Source: an uncultured Saprospiraceae bacterium (GTDB lineage Bacteria; Bacteroidota; Bacteroidia; Chitinophagales; Saprospiraceae). From it: 8,802 bases of DNA. The notes beneath the pieces are model-generated. The model was not told the DNA's origin and did no database searches. It saw nothing but the letters and a program-made list of their open reading frames with translations. Of the stretch, positions 1 to 6,048 are shown piece after piece. The DNA is taken from contig CALBVQ010000117.1 in the NCBI GenBank assembly GCA_937969485.1, forward strand, positions 1 through 8,802, written 5' to 3'. Each line of letters starts with the position of its first letter. Position 1 is the stretch's first letter. A program made the translations under genes and the position numbers.

Positions 1-2
1 TG

Positions 3-147
3 AAACTGCTTCGACAATGGGAACGTCCAGCTCTTTTGATGCTCACCGTGATGGGGACCACGCCTGCGCCTCAAAAGAACTGTTGAGCTCCCATTCTCTT
101 TGCATTTTAAGCTCTCATCACGAAAACCTAATGCATAATTCGGGTTT
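3..147 (+). repeat. Dispersed intergenic repeat, copy A (with extra internal segment)
   Basis: This stretch aligns with copy C at 4714-4803. The left part (3-24) matches 4714-4735 at 19 of 22 bases. The right part (77-147) shares a gaactgttgag block, a ctctttgc block and the core cgaaaacctaatgcataatt. Between the two blocks, copy A holds about 56 bp that copy C lacks. The right half also aligns with copy B (1275-1320). The end of the element is a small imperfect palindrome, aaacct with gggttt around an atgcat centre. No ORF is associated with it. It ends about 80 bp before the start codon of the phosphatase gene, so it may lie at or upstream of that promoter. Its role is unknown; it resembles a REP- or MITE-type intergenic repeat, which is inference. 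Confidence 0.75.
21..80. other. Extra segment in repeat copy A, flanked by gaac and forming a hairpin
   Basis: Compared with copy C, copy A carries additional sequence between gaac at 21-24 and gaac at 77-80; copy C has a single gaac at 4732-4735. The segment is more GC-rich than its surroundings. Bases 28-39 can pair with 71-82 (11 of 12 positions), giving a long stem with a 31-nt loop. It could be a small nested insertion with a 4-bp target duplication, or ancestral sequence lost from copy C by recombination between the two gaac words. The two cannot be distinguished from one window. Confidence 0.5.
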
Positions 148-185
148 AATGCTAAATAATAATGCATTCAGGAACGAACATTTTA

Positions 186-193
186 TAATTTTG
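186..193 (+). promoter_or_regulatory. Candidate -7 element of the App1-like phosphatase gene
   Basis: TAATTTTG fits the Bacteroidota -7 consensus TAnnTTTG exactly. It would place the transcript start near 200, about 27 nt before the ATG at 227. The expected TTTG at -33 is poor: the 4 bases at the usual 19-nt spacing are TGCA. The assignment therefore rests on the -7 box alone. It lies just downstream of repeat copy A, so the repeat would be upstream DNA and not part of the mRNA. Confidence 0.4.
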
Positions 194-226
194 TAGCTTA
201 GTAACTTGAAACAATGTCCCCACTAA

Positions 227-1186
227 ATGTTTTGGAATAATAATCTTGCTGTAGTTAAGCCTTACATGGGCTACCTAGCTGGAAACCGAATTTATTGTGT
301 CGCTCGCGTACTCAAAGACTTCAAAGTTGATTGGAGAAAGTCTGGCCGATGGTCACTTTTCGGCGCTAGCCTTAAACGGTTTTATAGCAATGAGATTCCT
401 TTCGCTACAGTGCAAGTTAATTTTCTGAATCACACTTTTATCGTTGATGCCAATAAGGAAGGTTTTATCGTGTTAGATGAGGAAATTCCCATAGCAATGA
501 AAGAGGAAAAGGTGTTGCCGATCAGTTTTAAGATCTTGAATGTTCCCACGACTCGGATTGCCATTTCTGAGAAATTTTTTCAGGGCGAGATTCTGAATCC
601 CGGTGATCCAGAACACATCATAATAAGCGATATTGACGATACCATTATCCACACTAATGTACTTTCCAAAGTGCGAATGGTATACAACTCTATTATGGTC
701 GGTTTCGAGAAACGGAAAATGGTAACCAAGGCAAATGAATTTCTTCAGTTACTCAGTCAACAAAGGAAGTTCCCAGTTTTTTATGTATCGAATTCTCCTT
801 ATAATTTATACGAATATCTACGTAGATTCTTGGCCTACAATCAGTTCCAGAAAGGGCCACTATTTTTGCGAGATTTTGGCCGACAAAATACGATTATTCC
901 AGAGGATTCTAGCAGTCATAAACATTACGTAATTGAGAAGTTACTGGAGCGATATCCTGACAGTAGGTTTATTCTTGTGGGAGATGGAGCGGAGCATGAT
1001 CCTTATATTTATCACGACATGAAGAAGAAGTATACGAATCGAATTGCTTACATTTTTCTTCGAAAGATTTACGATAAAAATCGTCATGAAGTGCTTGCAG
1101 AATGGAAGAAGACAATTCCTGACCCTTGTATTTTTGTTTTTGATCATTACGATGAGGCGATCAAGGTATTGAAGAAAGGGGGGTAA
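227..1186 (+). CDS. App1-like phosphatidate phosphatase (DUF2183, HAD superfamily)
   Basis: This 319-residue protein has the catalytic domain of the App1 family, whose yeast member dephosphorylates phosphatidate. The N-terminal third (about 1-125) is an all-beta-looking region starting with the VKPYMGY segment typical of bacterial members. HAD motif I is DIDDT at 135-139, with D135 as likely nucleophile and D137 as acid/base. Motif II is the family-typical VSNSPYNLY (187-195). Motif III is probably K232 (SSHKHYVIEKLL). Motif IV is VGDGAEHDPYIY (251-262), where many relatives have GDSGQ.DPEIY. There is no signal peptide or membrane segment, so it is probably cytoplasmic. An in-frame TAA directly precedes the ATG, which fixes 227 as the earliest start; no Shine-Dalgarno is visible. 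It stands alone and is convergent with the next gene. The family call is firm; the substrate in bacteria is inferred only. Confidence 0.88.
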   Translation: MFWNNNLAVVKPYMGYLAGNRIYCVARVLKDFKVDWRKSGRWSLFGASLKRFYSNEIPFATVQVNFLNHTFIVDANKEGFIVLDEEIPIAMKEEKVLPISFKILNVPTTRIAISEKFFQGEILNPGDPEHIIISDIDDTIIHTNVLSKVRMVYNSIMVGFEKRKMVTKANEFLQLLSQQRKFPVFYVSNSPYNLYEYLRRFLAYNQFQKGPLFLRDFGRQNTIIPEDSSSHKHYVIEKLLERYPDSRFILVGDGAEHDPYIYHDMKKKYTNRIAYIFLRKIYDKNRHEVLAEWKKTIPDPCIFVFDHYDEAIKVLKKGG

Positions 1187-1221
1187 GTAGCCTTTCTAGG
1201 TCACGTGCGAAGATAATTAGG

Positions 1222-1239
1222 TTTTGGCTTTCGCCAAAA
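1222..1239. other. Hairpin between convergent genes (TTTTGGC-tttc-GCCAAAA)
   Basis: A perfect 7-bp stem with a 4-nt loop lies 36 bp after the phosphatase stop and 73 bp beyond the stop of the opposing gene. On the + strand an A-run (1236-1242) follows the GC part. On the - strand a T-run precedes the GC part and the loop reads gaaa. Neither strand gives the GC-stem-then-U-tract order of a standard rho-independent terminator, although the position between convergent 3' ends suggests a role in RNA 3' ends. Similar hairpins occur at 3337-3354 and 7653-7668. Confidence 0.5.
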
Positions 1240-1274
1240 AAATATGTGACTCGATCTTCAGTATGATCCTTTTA

Positions 1275-1320
1275 CCCTTTGAGTTTAGGCTCTCCTGACG
1301 AAAACCTAATGCTAAAAATT
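1275..1320 (+). repeat. Dispersed intergenic repeat, copy B (partial)
   Basis: The segment shares ccctttg, gtttaggctctc and cgaaaacctaatgc with copy A at roughly 94-134, with a few substitutions and one gap. The left blocks present in A and C are absent or unrecognisable. The right end runs into the last codons and TAG stop of the isomerase-like gene on the opposite strand, so the repeat may supply that stop codon. A 10-bp inverted match to the core (attaggtttt) lies at 1216-1225, next to the hairpin. Confidence 0.6.
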
Positions 1321-2220
1321 ATCTACTTCAGCATAAGCGTCAATTACTGCCTGTTCACCTTCCTTTCCTTTCTTACTGTTTCCATGTTCCATACCTATCA
1401 CACCTGTGAAACCTTTGCTATGGATATGTTTAAATACGTTCTTGTAATTGATTTCACCGGAGGTAGGTTCGTTTCTTCCCGGGTTATCTCCCACTTGAAA
1501 GTAAGCAATCTCATCCCATGCCATGTCAATATTAGGAATCAGATTTCCTTCTGTGATTTGTTGATGATAGATATCAAAAAGTATCTTGCAGGAAGGACTA
1601 TTTACTGCCTTGCATATTTCATATGCGTGGGGTATTTCTTGGAGGAATTGCCCGGCATGTCCGTCGAAATTCAGTGGTTCTAGTACCATGATAAGCCCAT
1701 GTGGTTCCAAGATTTCACTTGCTCTGCGCATGCTTTCGACTAAGTTAGCTGTTTGATATCCACGCCTTAATGAAAGATCCATATGTCCTGGAACGACAGT
1801 CATCCATTTAGCATTTACACGCTTAGCAACTTCCACGGACTTCCGTATGTAGTCAAGGAATTCATCTCTCCACTCTTTTTTGCCTGAGGTAAGGTTCGGT
1901 TCGTTCCAGTAGATCTTGTGGGCTACAAACACGCCCATTGTCATGTTTCGTTTGGTCATTGTAGCAGCCATCCTTTCTTGTTCAGCGACGGGACGGCTCA
2001 TCATTTCGTTATCCTCGAATGCTGTAAAGCCTCGGTCTGCCATGAAATTCAGCTGGTCTACAACGTCCTTGCCTGCATGGTTGGCAAACATCCCTATGTG
2101 GGGAGCGTATTTGAGTTTGAATGTATTTTCAGTAGAAACAAGATTGGCTAATGTTCCTGTTGCGATAGTGGAAGCACCTGCGACCATTGACGAATTCTGA
2201 ATAAAGGTACGACGATTCAT
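1312..2220 (-). CDS. Tat-exported hydroxypyruvate isomerase-like TIM-barrel protein
   Basis: The 302-residue product belongs to the AP-endonuclease-2/xylose isomerase-like TIM-barrel family. It is closest in motifs to hydroxypyruvate isomerase, which interconverts hydroxypyruvate and tartronate semialdehyde. A twin-arginine leader is visible at the start: NRRTFIQNSS followed by an Ala/Gly/Thr-rich hydrophobic stretch to about residue 28. Likely metal and catalytic residues are E181 (VLEPLN), D216 and H219 (FDIYHQQ), Q242 (FQVGD) and E278 (GMEHG). The segment NPGRNEPTSGEINY (246-259) is a hallmark of the Hyi group. Export implies a folded, probably metal-bound periplasmic enzyme, unlike the cytoplasmic classical Hyi; such Tat-leader versions are common in Bacteroidota. 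It is transcribed after HU but separated by a strong terminator, so it is probably its own unit. The real substrate is unknown and may be another sugar or keto acid. Confidence 0.85.
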   Translation of the reverse strand: MNRRTFIQNSSMVAGASTIATGTLANLVSTENTFKLKYAPHIGMFANHAGKDVVDQLNFMADRGFTAFEDNEMMSRPVAEQERMAATMTKRNMTMGVFVAHKIYWNEPNLTSGKKEWRDEFLDYIRKSVEVAKRVNAKWMTVVPGHMDLSLRRGYQTANLVESMRRASEILEPHGLIMVLEPLNFDGHAGQFLQEIPHAYEICKAVNSPSCKILFDIYHQQITEGNLIPNIDMAWDEIAYFQVGDNPGRNEPTSGEINYKNVFKHIHSKGFTGVIGMEHGNSKKGKEGEQAVIDAYAEVDNF

Positions 2221-2236
2221 AGTTTTAAATTATGTT

Positions 2237-2267
2237 GAAATATATTACTATTCCTACAATCCACAGA
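2237..2267 (-). promoter_or_regulatory. Weak candidate promoter of the isomerase-like gene
   Basis: On the minus strand TATATTTC (2237-2244) matches TAnnTTTG at all but the last base. TCTG (2264-2267) lies exactly 19 nt upstream and matches TTTG at 3 of 4 positions. The transcript would start near 2230, giving a very short leader of about 10 nt before the ATG. Both boxes are imperfect, so this is tentative. Confidence 0.3.
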
Positions 2268-2287
2268 ATCTTTATTCATAATAGCAC

Positions 2288-2320
2288 AAAAAAAAGAGGC
2301 AATCATAAATGATTGCCTCT
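2288..2320 (-). terminator. Rho-independent terminator of the HU gene
   Basis: Bases 2295-2305 pair perfectly with 2310-2320, an 11-bp stem (AGAGGCAATCA on one arm) closing a 4-nt loop. Read on the minus strand the hairpin is followed by eight T residues (complement of 2288-2295). This is the textbook order for intrinsic termination of the minus-strand HU transcript, 45 nt past its stop codon. It should insulate HU from the isomerase-like gene downstream. Confidence 0.92.
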
Positions 2321-2364
2321 AAGAAATTTCTTTAATTAAATTTCCAATTGGGTTATTTTAGCAA

Positions 2365-2637
2365 TTAGTTTACTGCGTCAGATAAACCTTTTCCTGCTTT
2401 GAATTTAACAACATTCTTAGCAGCAATTTTGATTGTAGCTCCAGTTGCAGGGTTTCTACCATCTCTTGCAGCTCTTAGGTTAGATGAAAAAGTTCCAAAT
2501 CCAACGAAAGAAGCTTTCTCTCCTTTTTTAAGAGTGCTTTCGATTGAAGAAAATACAGCGCTTACTGCGTCTCCTGCTTGTGCTTTAGTTATGTCAGCTG
2601 CTTTTGCTACCATATCTACTAAATCTCCTTTGTTCAT
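2365..2637 (-). CDS. hup: HU-family nucleoid DNA-binding protein
   Basis: This is a 90-residue, full-length HU/IHF-family protein. It forms dimers that bend and compact DNA with little sequence preference. The start MNKGDLVDMVA leads into the two-helix dimerisation body (about 1-42). The GFGTF turn is at 46-50, the beta-arm motif RAARDGRNPATG at 55-66 carries the intercalating proline P63, and the FKAGKGLSDAVN tail matches the family end. There is no long C-terminal extension, so it is a plain HU and not one of the extended Bacteroidota paralogues. The gene is monocistronic: it has a consensus promoter 40-70 bp upstream and a strong terminator downstream. HU versus IHF cannot be fully separated from sequence alone, but the absence of a recognisable partner favours homodimeric HU. 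Confidence 0.97.
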   Translation of the reverse strand: MNKGDLVDMVAKAADITKAQAGDAVSAVFSSIESTLKKGEKASFVGFGTFSSNLRAARDGRNPATGATIKIAAKNVVKFKAGKGLSDAVN

Positions 2638-2677
2638 ATTACATTATTTTATTAGGTGAAAGAATCTTGAACAGTGG

Positions 2678-2708
2678 CAAAGATATATTTATATTATCGT
2701 CATACAAA
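2678..2708 (-). promoter_or_regulatory. Promoter of the HU gene (Bacteroidota -33/-7 type)
   Basis: On the minus strand the -33 element TTTG (2705-2708) is followed after exactly 19 nt by TATCTTTG (2678-2685), a perfect match to TAnnTTTG. The transcript would start near 2671, leaving a leader of roughly 33 nt without a purine-rich Shine-Dalgarno. Both boxes and the spacing agree with the primary sigma factor consensus of Bacteroidota, so this is the best-supported promoter in the window. Confidence 0.8.
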
Positions 2709-3103
2709 TAAAAACATCTCTTTTTTAAGCTTGAAAGTCCTATGTTTATTGACTTTTAGTTAAAAAAATGGCTTTTTTTAGTTAAATTTTAATGTTGTGG
2801 AGAGATTCAGTCAGAGAGGTTGTAAGCCAATAAAGTTCTATTTTATAGGGGTTTCAGGGTTTTTTGTTGCTTTTGTGTGGTCAATTCTCCGAAGTTGATT
2901 TTAGCAAGATTTGTTTAGATGTTAAAAAATTCAAAGGAATTAAATTTTAACAATTAATTATCACTTTTTTGCTCAAAAATTAGGTCATATGAGGGATAGG
3001 AGGCTTTAGTTGTGTCCTATAAGTGGATATTATTCGAGGTAATTCTAGGTAACGACGCTTGAATAGTAGCTCTTGAATCAGATTAAATATATAACTTTAT
3101 CGT
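2709..3103. other. AT-rich intergenic gap with no recognised gene
   Basis: About 395 bp lie between the HU promoter and the small lipoprotein gene. It is strongly AT-rich, with runs such as a T7 within 2771-2780. It contains only ORFs of a dozen codons or fewer. No tRNA-like fold, intergenic repeat copy or convincing hairpin with a T-tract was seen. The promoter of the downstream gene should be here, but no element close to TTTG-19-TAnnTTTG stands out. A small RNA cannot be excluded by reading alone. Confidence 0.5.
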
Positions 3104-3334
3104 ATGAAATTTCTTAAGAACAATCGGTTTTTTGCTATCCTAGCTTTACTATTTGCCCTTAGTTTTACAACAGTGAGCACGTCTTCTTGTGCTAGAAAGG
3201 TAGGTTGCGAAGCAGAACACAATGTAGGACCCAAGGTTAAAAGAAATGGTACCCTAAGCATGAAGCGCGGTAAAACAACGCTTTACAGCAAGAAACATCG
3301 AAAAATACGTAAGAAAAGAAGAAAGGGTAAATAA
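3104..3334 (+). CDS. Small, highly basic probable lipoprotein of unknown function
   Basis: I do not recognise a family for this 76-residue protein. The N-terminus has positive charges (K2, K5, R8), then a hydrophobic stretch (about 9-24), then TSSC with C29 as the likely lipidated cysteine. The -3 residue is Thr, not the usual Leu, so the lipobox is imperfect. The mature part would be only about 48 residues, with a second cysteine (C35) and an extremely basic tail (KKHRKIRKKRRKGK, 63-76). Small basic lipoproteins of this style occur in Bacteroidota, as general knowledge. The tail might bind anionic lipid A, peptidoglycan-linked polymers or nucleic acid; this is speculation. The signal-peptide architecture argues for a real gene. 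It ends 34 bp from the stop of the opposing gene. Confidence 0.7.
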   Translation: MKFLKNNRFFAILALLFALSFTTVSTSSCARKVGCEAEHNVGPKVKRNGTLSMKRGKTTLYSKKHRKIRKKRRKGK

Positions 3335-3336
3335 GC

Positions 3337-3354
3337 TTTGGGCTCAAGCCCAAA
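3337..3354. other. Hairpin between convergent genes (TTTGGGC-tcaa-GCCCAAA)
   Basis: A perfect 7-bp stem with a 4-nt loop starts just after the lipoprotein stop and ends 15 bp from the stop of the opposing gene. An A8 run (3352-3359) overlaps and extends its 3' arm on the + strand; on the - strand this reads T8-GGGC-ttga-GCCCAAA. As at 1222-1239, the T-run precedes the stem on one strand and A follows it on the other, so neither strand has the classic U-tract. A role in 3'-end formation or mRNA protection for both genes is possible because nothing else separates them. Confidence 0.55.
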
Positions 3355-3368
3355 AAAAATAAAGCCAA

Positions 3369-4457
3369 CTAATCGTTGATGTTCTCTAGTTTCTCCACTT
3401 TCCGTCTTTGCATAATTGACTTTATCCATAGTGGTAGTATTATAAAGCCTGCGAATAAATAGACATAATAGGTCATCAAACGCCATATAATAGCAATAAA
3501 GGTGGCACCCGTTTTCGAAATATAATCACTGTAGAAATTTGCAAATACAACTTCAGCAACTCCGGCACTTCCGGGTGTAGGACTGAAGGCAGTTATTGCA
3601 TACATAGATTGGTTTCGAGCAGTCATCTTCAAAGTCTCAAATAGATCAAATTCTACCAATTGGGCAATTGCGAAAATCAACAAAGGCACGGTGAGGAATT
3701 TACAGAACCAAGCTACTCCAGTCAATATAGAATTCTTTACATGAAACTGTGTCCCTTTTGTACGTAACTGTTTAGAAGATACAGTAATGTCACTAGCTGT
3801 TTGTTCTATTTTATCTTGCCATCGCCTTAGTAGTTTACGCTTAGCAAACCAGTTAAGTGTCTTTTGTATCGACTCGGGACTAATAAAAAGGCCGTAAAAG
3901 AAGAAGACTCCGTAACTTAACATGAAGAGCATTATAATATAAAAAGAGATGTTGTACGGATTGCTTGAAAAGATGGATTCTACCCCAGGGTACACCAAAA
4001 TAGCTCCTACGATGGGAATGAGAAATATGAAAGTGACTATGAAGTAGAGGGTGTCTAATACAATAGAATAAATGACAATTGTCATTGATCTTGCAGCAGA
4101 AAGTTTTTCTTGAGCTAGAAATATAGTGGCTGTCGCTGAACCTCCTAGTGATGTGGGTGAAATTGCTGATGCAAATTCCCATATAAAAATCAATTGTACA
4201 CTTTTCTTAAAGGAGAAGTGATGGTCAGACATGATCATCAGACGATAGCTTAAGGCTACATGTCTGATCATATATACAACAATAGCTAGCCCTATGTAAA
4301 AAATTGTCCTCCTATTCCAAGATAAGTTTCGAAATTGCTCCAAATCGAAATTCCGATATAATAGGTAGGCGACAACTGCTAACCCCAGAATGATAGGAAT
4401 GAGCACCTTGGTAGGTTTCGAAACTTCAGAAAGTGATTTTTTCGAAGATTTTGTCAT
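3369..4457 (-). CDS. YbhN/UPF0104 family integral membrane protein (LPG synthase transmembrane-domain type)
   Basis: The 362-residue protein belongs to the family named after the transmembrane half of lysylphosphatidylglycerol synthase (MprF), also called YbhN or UPF0104. A short basic cytoplasmic start (1-17) precedes several hydrophobic segments, roughly 18-34, 51-70, 86-104, 125-155, 169-192, 243-268 and 325-346. Two family signatures are visible and look like related halves: SPTSLGGSATATIFLAQE (100-117) and SPTPGSAGVAEVVF (292-305). The soluble aminoacyl-transferase domain of MprF is absent, so lysyl transfer to lipid is not expected. The family is generally linked to lipid or polyprenyl-carrier translocation, which is not proven here. 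The gene is a single unit with no operon partner on this strand. The annotation is firm at family level and weak for function. Confidence 0.88.
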   Translation of the reverse strand: MTKSSKKSLSEVSKPTKVLIPIILGLAVVAYLLYRNFDLEQFRNLSWNRRTIFYIGLAIVVYMIRHVALSYRLMIMSDHHFSFKKSVQLIFIWEFASAISPTSLGGSATATIFLAQEKLSAARSMTIVIYSIVLDTLYFIVTFIFLIPIVGAILVYPGVESIFSSNPYNISFYIIMLFMLSYGVFFFYGLFISPESIQKTLNWFAKRKLLRRWQDKIEQTASDITVSSKQLRTKGTQFHVKNSILTGVAWFCKFLTVPLLIFAIAQLVEFDLFETLKMTARNQSMYAITAFSPTPGSAGVAEVVFANFYSDYISKTGATFIAIIWRLMTYYVYLFAGFIILPLWIKSIMQRRKVEKLENIND

Positions 4458-4469
4458 CGCTGTATTTCT

Positions 4470-4485
4470 ATAATTCAGGTTTAAT
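4470..4485. repeat. Fragment D of the dispersed repeat
   Basis: The 16 bp match positions 135-150 of copy A at 15 of 16 bases; the shared word is ataattc(a/g)ggtttaat. The rest of the repeat is absent. It sits 13 bp upstream of the membrane-protein start codon on the minus strand. It may be a decayed end of an element or a chance AT-rich match. Confidence 0.35.
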
Positions 4486-4709
4486 TTATCAAAAAAATGG
4501 ACTTGGGTTTATGCTGTGAAATCGCTTCTCAGCATAGCTTTTCAGAAAGAAGATTACAATAATATGATGAATTTTCCAAGTAAAAGCCCAAAATCAGTGC
4601 TTATCCAATTGAATGTTGGGGGTAATTAGATGATAATATTGGCTATGAAAGTGAATTTTTTCAGTGTGGAGCTTGAACCCAGCAATATGCATTAATATAT
4701 CTGTTAAGA
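4486..4709. other. Intergenic stretch between divergent genes with no recognised gene
   Basis: This forms part of the 418-bp gap between the divergent membrane-protein genes. The longest ORF noticed is 21 codons (4564-4629, +), with no signal-peptide, membrane or recognisable motif, so it is not called. It should contain the promoter of the minus-strand gene, but no good TTTG/TAnnTTTG pair was found. No tRNA or terminator-like hairpin was seen. Confidence 0.5.
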
Positions 4710-4803
4710 GCTCAAACTCCTGCGATAATGGGAACTGTTGAGCGCTCATTCTCTTTGCGTTGTAATTTTTGATGACGAAAACCTAATGCATAATTCAGGT
4801 TAA
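4710..4803 (+). repeat. Dispersed intergenic repeat, copy C (most compact full copy)
   Basis: This copy aligns over its length with copy A minus the extra 56 bp: aaact..ct.cga.aatgggaac, then tgttgag, tcattctctttgc, and the core gacgaaaacctaatgc with ataattcaggtt. The left side forms an inverted repeat, gctcaa (4710-4715) with ttgagc (4738-4743). The right end has aacct pairing with aggtt around an atgcat centre. The element ends about 73 bp before the ATG at 4876, nearly the same distance as copy A from its downstream gene. Confidence 0.75.
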
Positions 4804-4875
4804 AAATAGAACAAAGCTTGTCTATAACTTTTTTATATACATATCTAGCGTTAATTTCGAGGCTAAATACGAATT

Positions 4876-5952
4876 ATGACTTTACTTCTTATATTTTTTG
4901 CCGTTTCTATCATCTTTTCATTCTTATGTTCTATCCTAGAAGCGGTATTATTATCAATCACTCCGTCCTATGCAAATAGGCAATTGGAGGACAATCCGAA
5001 CTTGGGCAAGAAAATTCAAGAATATAAAAAGGACATTGACCGACCTCTTTCTGCTATTCTTACCTTAAACACAATTGCACACACAGTGGGAGCAATCATG
5101 GTAGGATCGCAAGCTGCAAAAGTATTTGGTAGCAAGGATATCGGGTTGCCGTTTGGCTACCACCTTTCTTACGAAACTATAGTGGCTGTGATTATGACTA
5201 TTGCAATTTTACTTTTATCGGAAATTATACCTAAGACTTTTGGTGCAAGTTACTGGAGGAGACTTACTCCATTTACTATCGCTTCGTTGAAGGTTATCAT
5301 TTTCCTTTTATATCCGTTTGTATGGCTTTCTAAGTTAATTACGAAATACTTTAAATCAAGTCATGTTCATTCGGTACTATCAAGGGAAGATTATATGGCC
5401 ATGACGAATTTAGGTGAACAGAGTGGAGCTCTTGCTCAAGAAGAGAAGGTGATAATAAGTAATCTTTTAAGTCTTGAGCAGCTTAAGGTTCAGGATATAA
5501 TGACTCCTCGTTCGGTTATTCACGCAGTTTCGGAGGCGATGACATTACAAGAGTATTATGATACAAGAAAGGATGCTTCTTTTTCACGTATCCCAGTTTT
5601 CTCATCAAAGCTTGATCAGTTGGCTGGTTTTGTACTCAAGGAAGATATATTAAAGGGAATAATTGATGGAAAAGGGGCAGAGCCTCTTTCGACTCTATCC
5701 CGTAAAATTCCAATAATTGACCAAGGAAAGTCGATTAAAGAGTTTTTTGATTTCATGAATGCTGAAAATCATCACATGGCGGTTGTTGCAGACGAATTTG
5801 GTTCGATTGATGGTATCGTTTCTTTGGAAGATGCGATAGAGACGTTACTTGGTTATGAAATAATAGATGAAAGTGACGATGTTGCGGATTTACAAGCTTA
5901 CGCGCGACAGAAATGGAATGAAAGAGCTAAAAAAATAGGTCTTATTCAATAA
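4876..5952 (+). CDS. CNNM-domain and CBS-pair membrane protein (CorC/HlyC, 'hemolysin' family)
   Basis: The 358-residue protein combines a CNNM (DUF21) membrane domain with a cytoplasmic CBS pair, the layout of bacterial CorC/YfjD-type proteins associated with Mg2+ or Co2+ export. Hydrophobic segments lie at about 2-28, 58-79, 99-117 and 133-157. Family motifs include SILEAVLLS (19-27), LNTIAHTVGA (64-73) and SEIIPKTFG (115-123). The CBS pair covers about 203-328, beginning with VQDIMTPRS (205-213) and ending with VVADEFGSIDGIVSLEDAIE (303-322). Family members usually continue for 70 or more residues as a CorC_HlyC transporter-associated domain. Here only about 30 residues follow, and no frameshifted remnant is visible downstream, so this is a short variant. 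The historical name hemolysin is misleading. No close TTTG/TAnnTTTG promoter was found; TAATTTCG at 4852-4859 is a weak candidate. Confidence 0.9.
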   Translation: MTLLLIFFAVSIIFSFLCSILEAVLLSITPSYANRQLEDNPNLGKKIQEYKKDIDRPLSAILTLNTIAHTVGAIMVGSQAAKVFGSKDIGLPFGYHLSYETIVAVIMTIAILLLSEIIPKTFGASYWRRLTPFTIASLKVIIFLLYPFVWLSKLITKYFKSSHVHSVLSREDYMAMTNLGEQSGALAQEEKVIISNLLSLEQLKVQDIMTPRSVIHAVSEAMTLQEYYDTRKDASFSRIPVFSSKLDQLAGFVLKEDILKGIIDGKGAEPLSTLSRKIPIIDQGKSIKEFFDFMNAENHHMAVVADEFGSIDGIVSLEDAIETLLGYEIIDESDDVADLQAYARQKWNERAKKIGLIQ

Positions 5953-6048
5953 GCATTTATATTTACGTTGGTGCTGTTTTAAGGCTGTGTCAAGTATGAT
6001 TTTGGTTTTCATATTCGCACGTAGCTAGCCGTATAAGATGATTGTAAT

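Noticed and set aside
3..147. Integron attC site or gene-cassette array suggested by paired repeats around genes
   Set aside because: No matched RYYYAAC / GTTRRRY core pair is present in A or C, the genes between copies are on both strands, and no integrase is visible.
214..240. An 8-codon ORF starting at an ATG just upstream of, and overlapping, the phosphatase start
   Set aside because: It is very short, has no ribosome-binding signal and no codon pattern suggesting attenuation; such ORFs are expected by chance.
1279..1683. A 134-codon open frame on the + strand
   Set aside because: It lies opposite the isomerase-like gene, whose motifs and Tat leader are clear; the translation has no family resemblance.
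3092..3099. TAACTTTA as a -7 box for the small lipoprotein gene
   Set aside because: It would place the transcript start at or after the ATG, and no TTTG lies at the right spacing.
4564..4629. A 21-codon ORF in the gap between the divergent membrane-protein genes
   Set aside because: It has no recognisable motif, signal or membrane segment, and nothing marks it as translated.
4825..4832. TAACTTTT as a -7 box for the CNNM gene
   Set aside because: It mismatches the consensus at the last base and nothing like TTTG lies 19 nt upstream.
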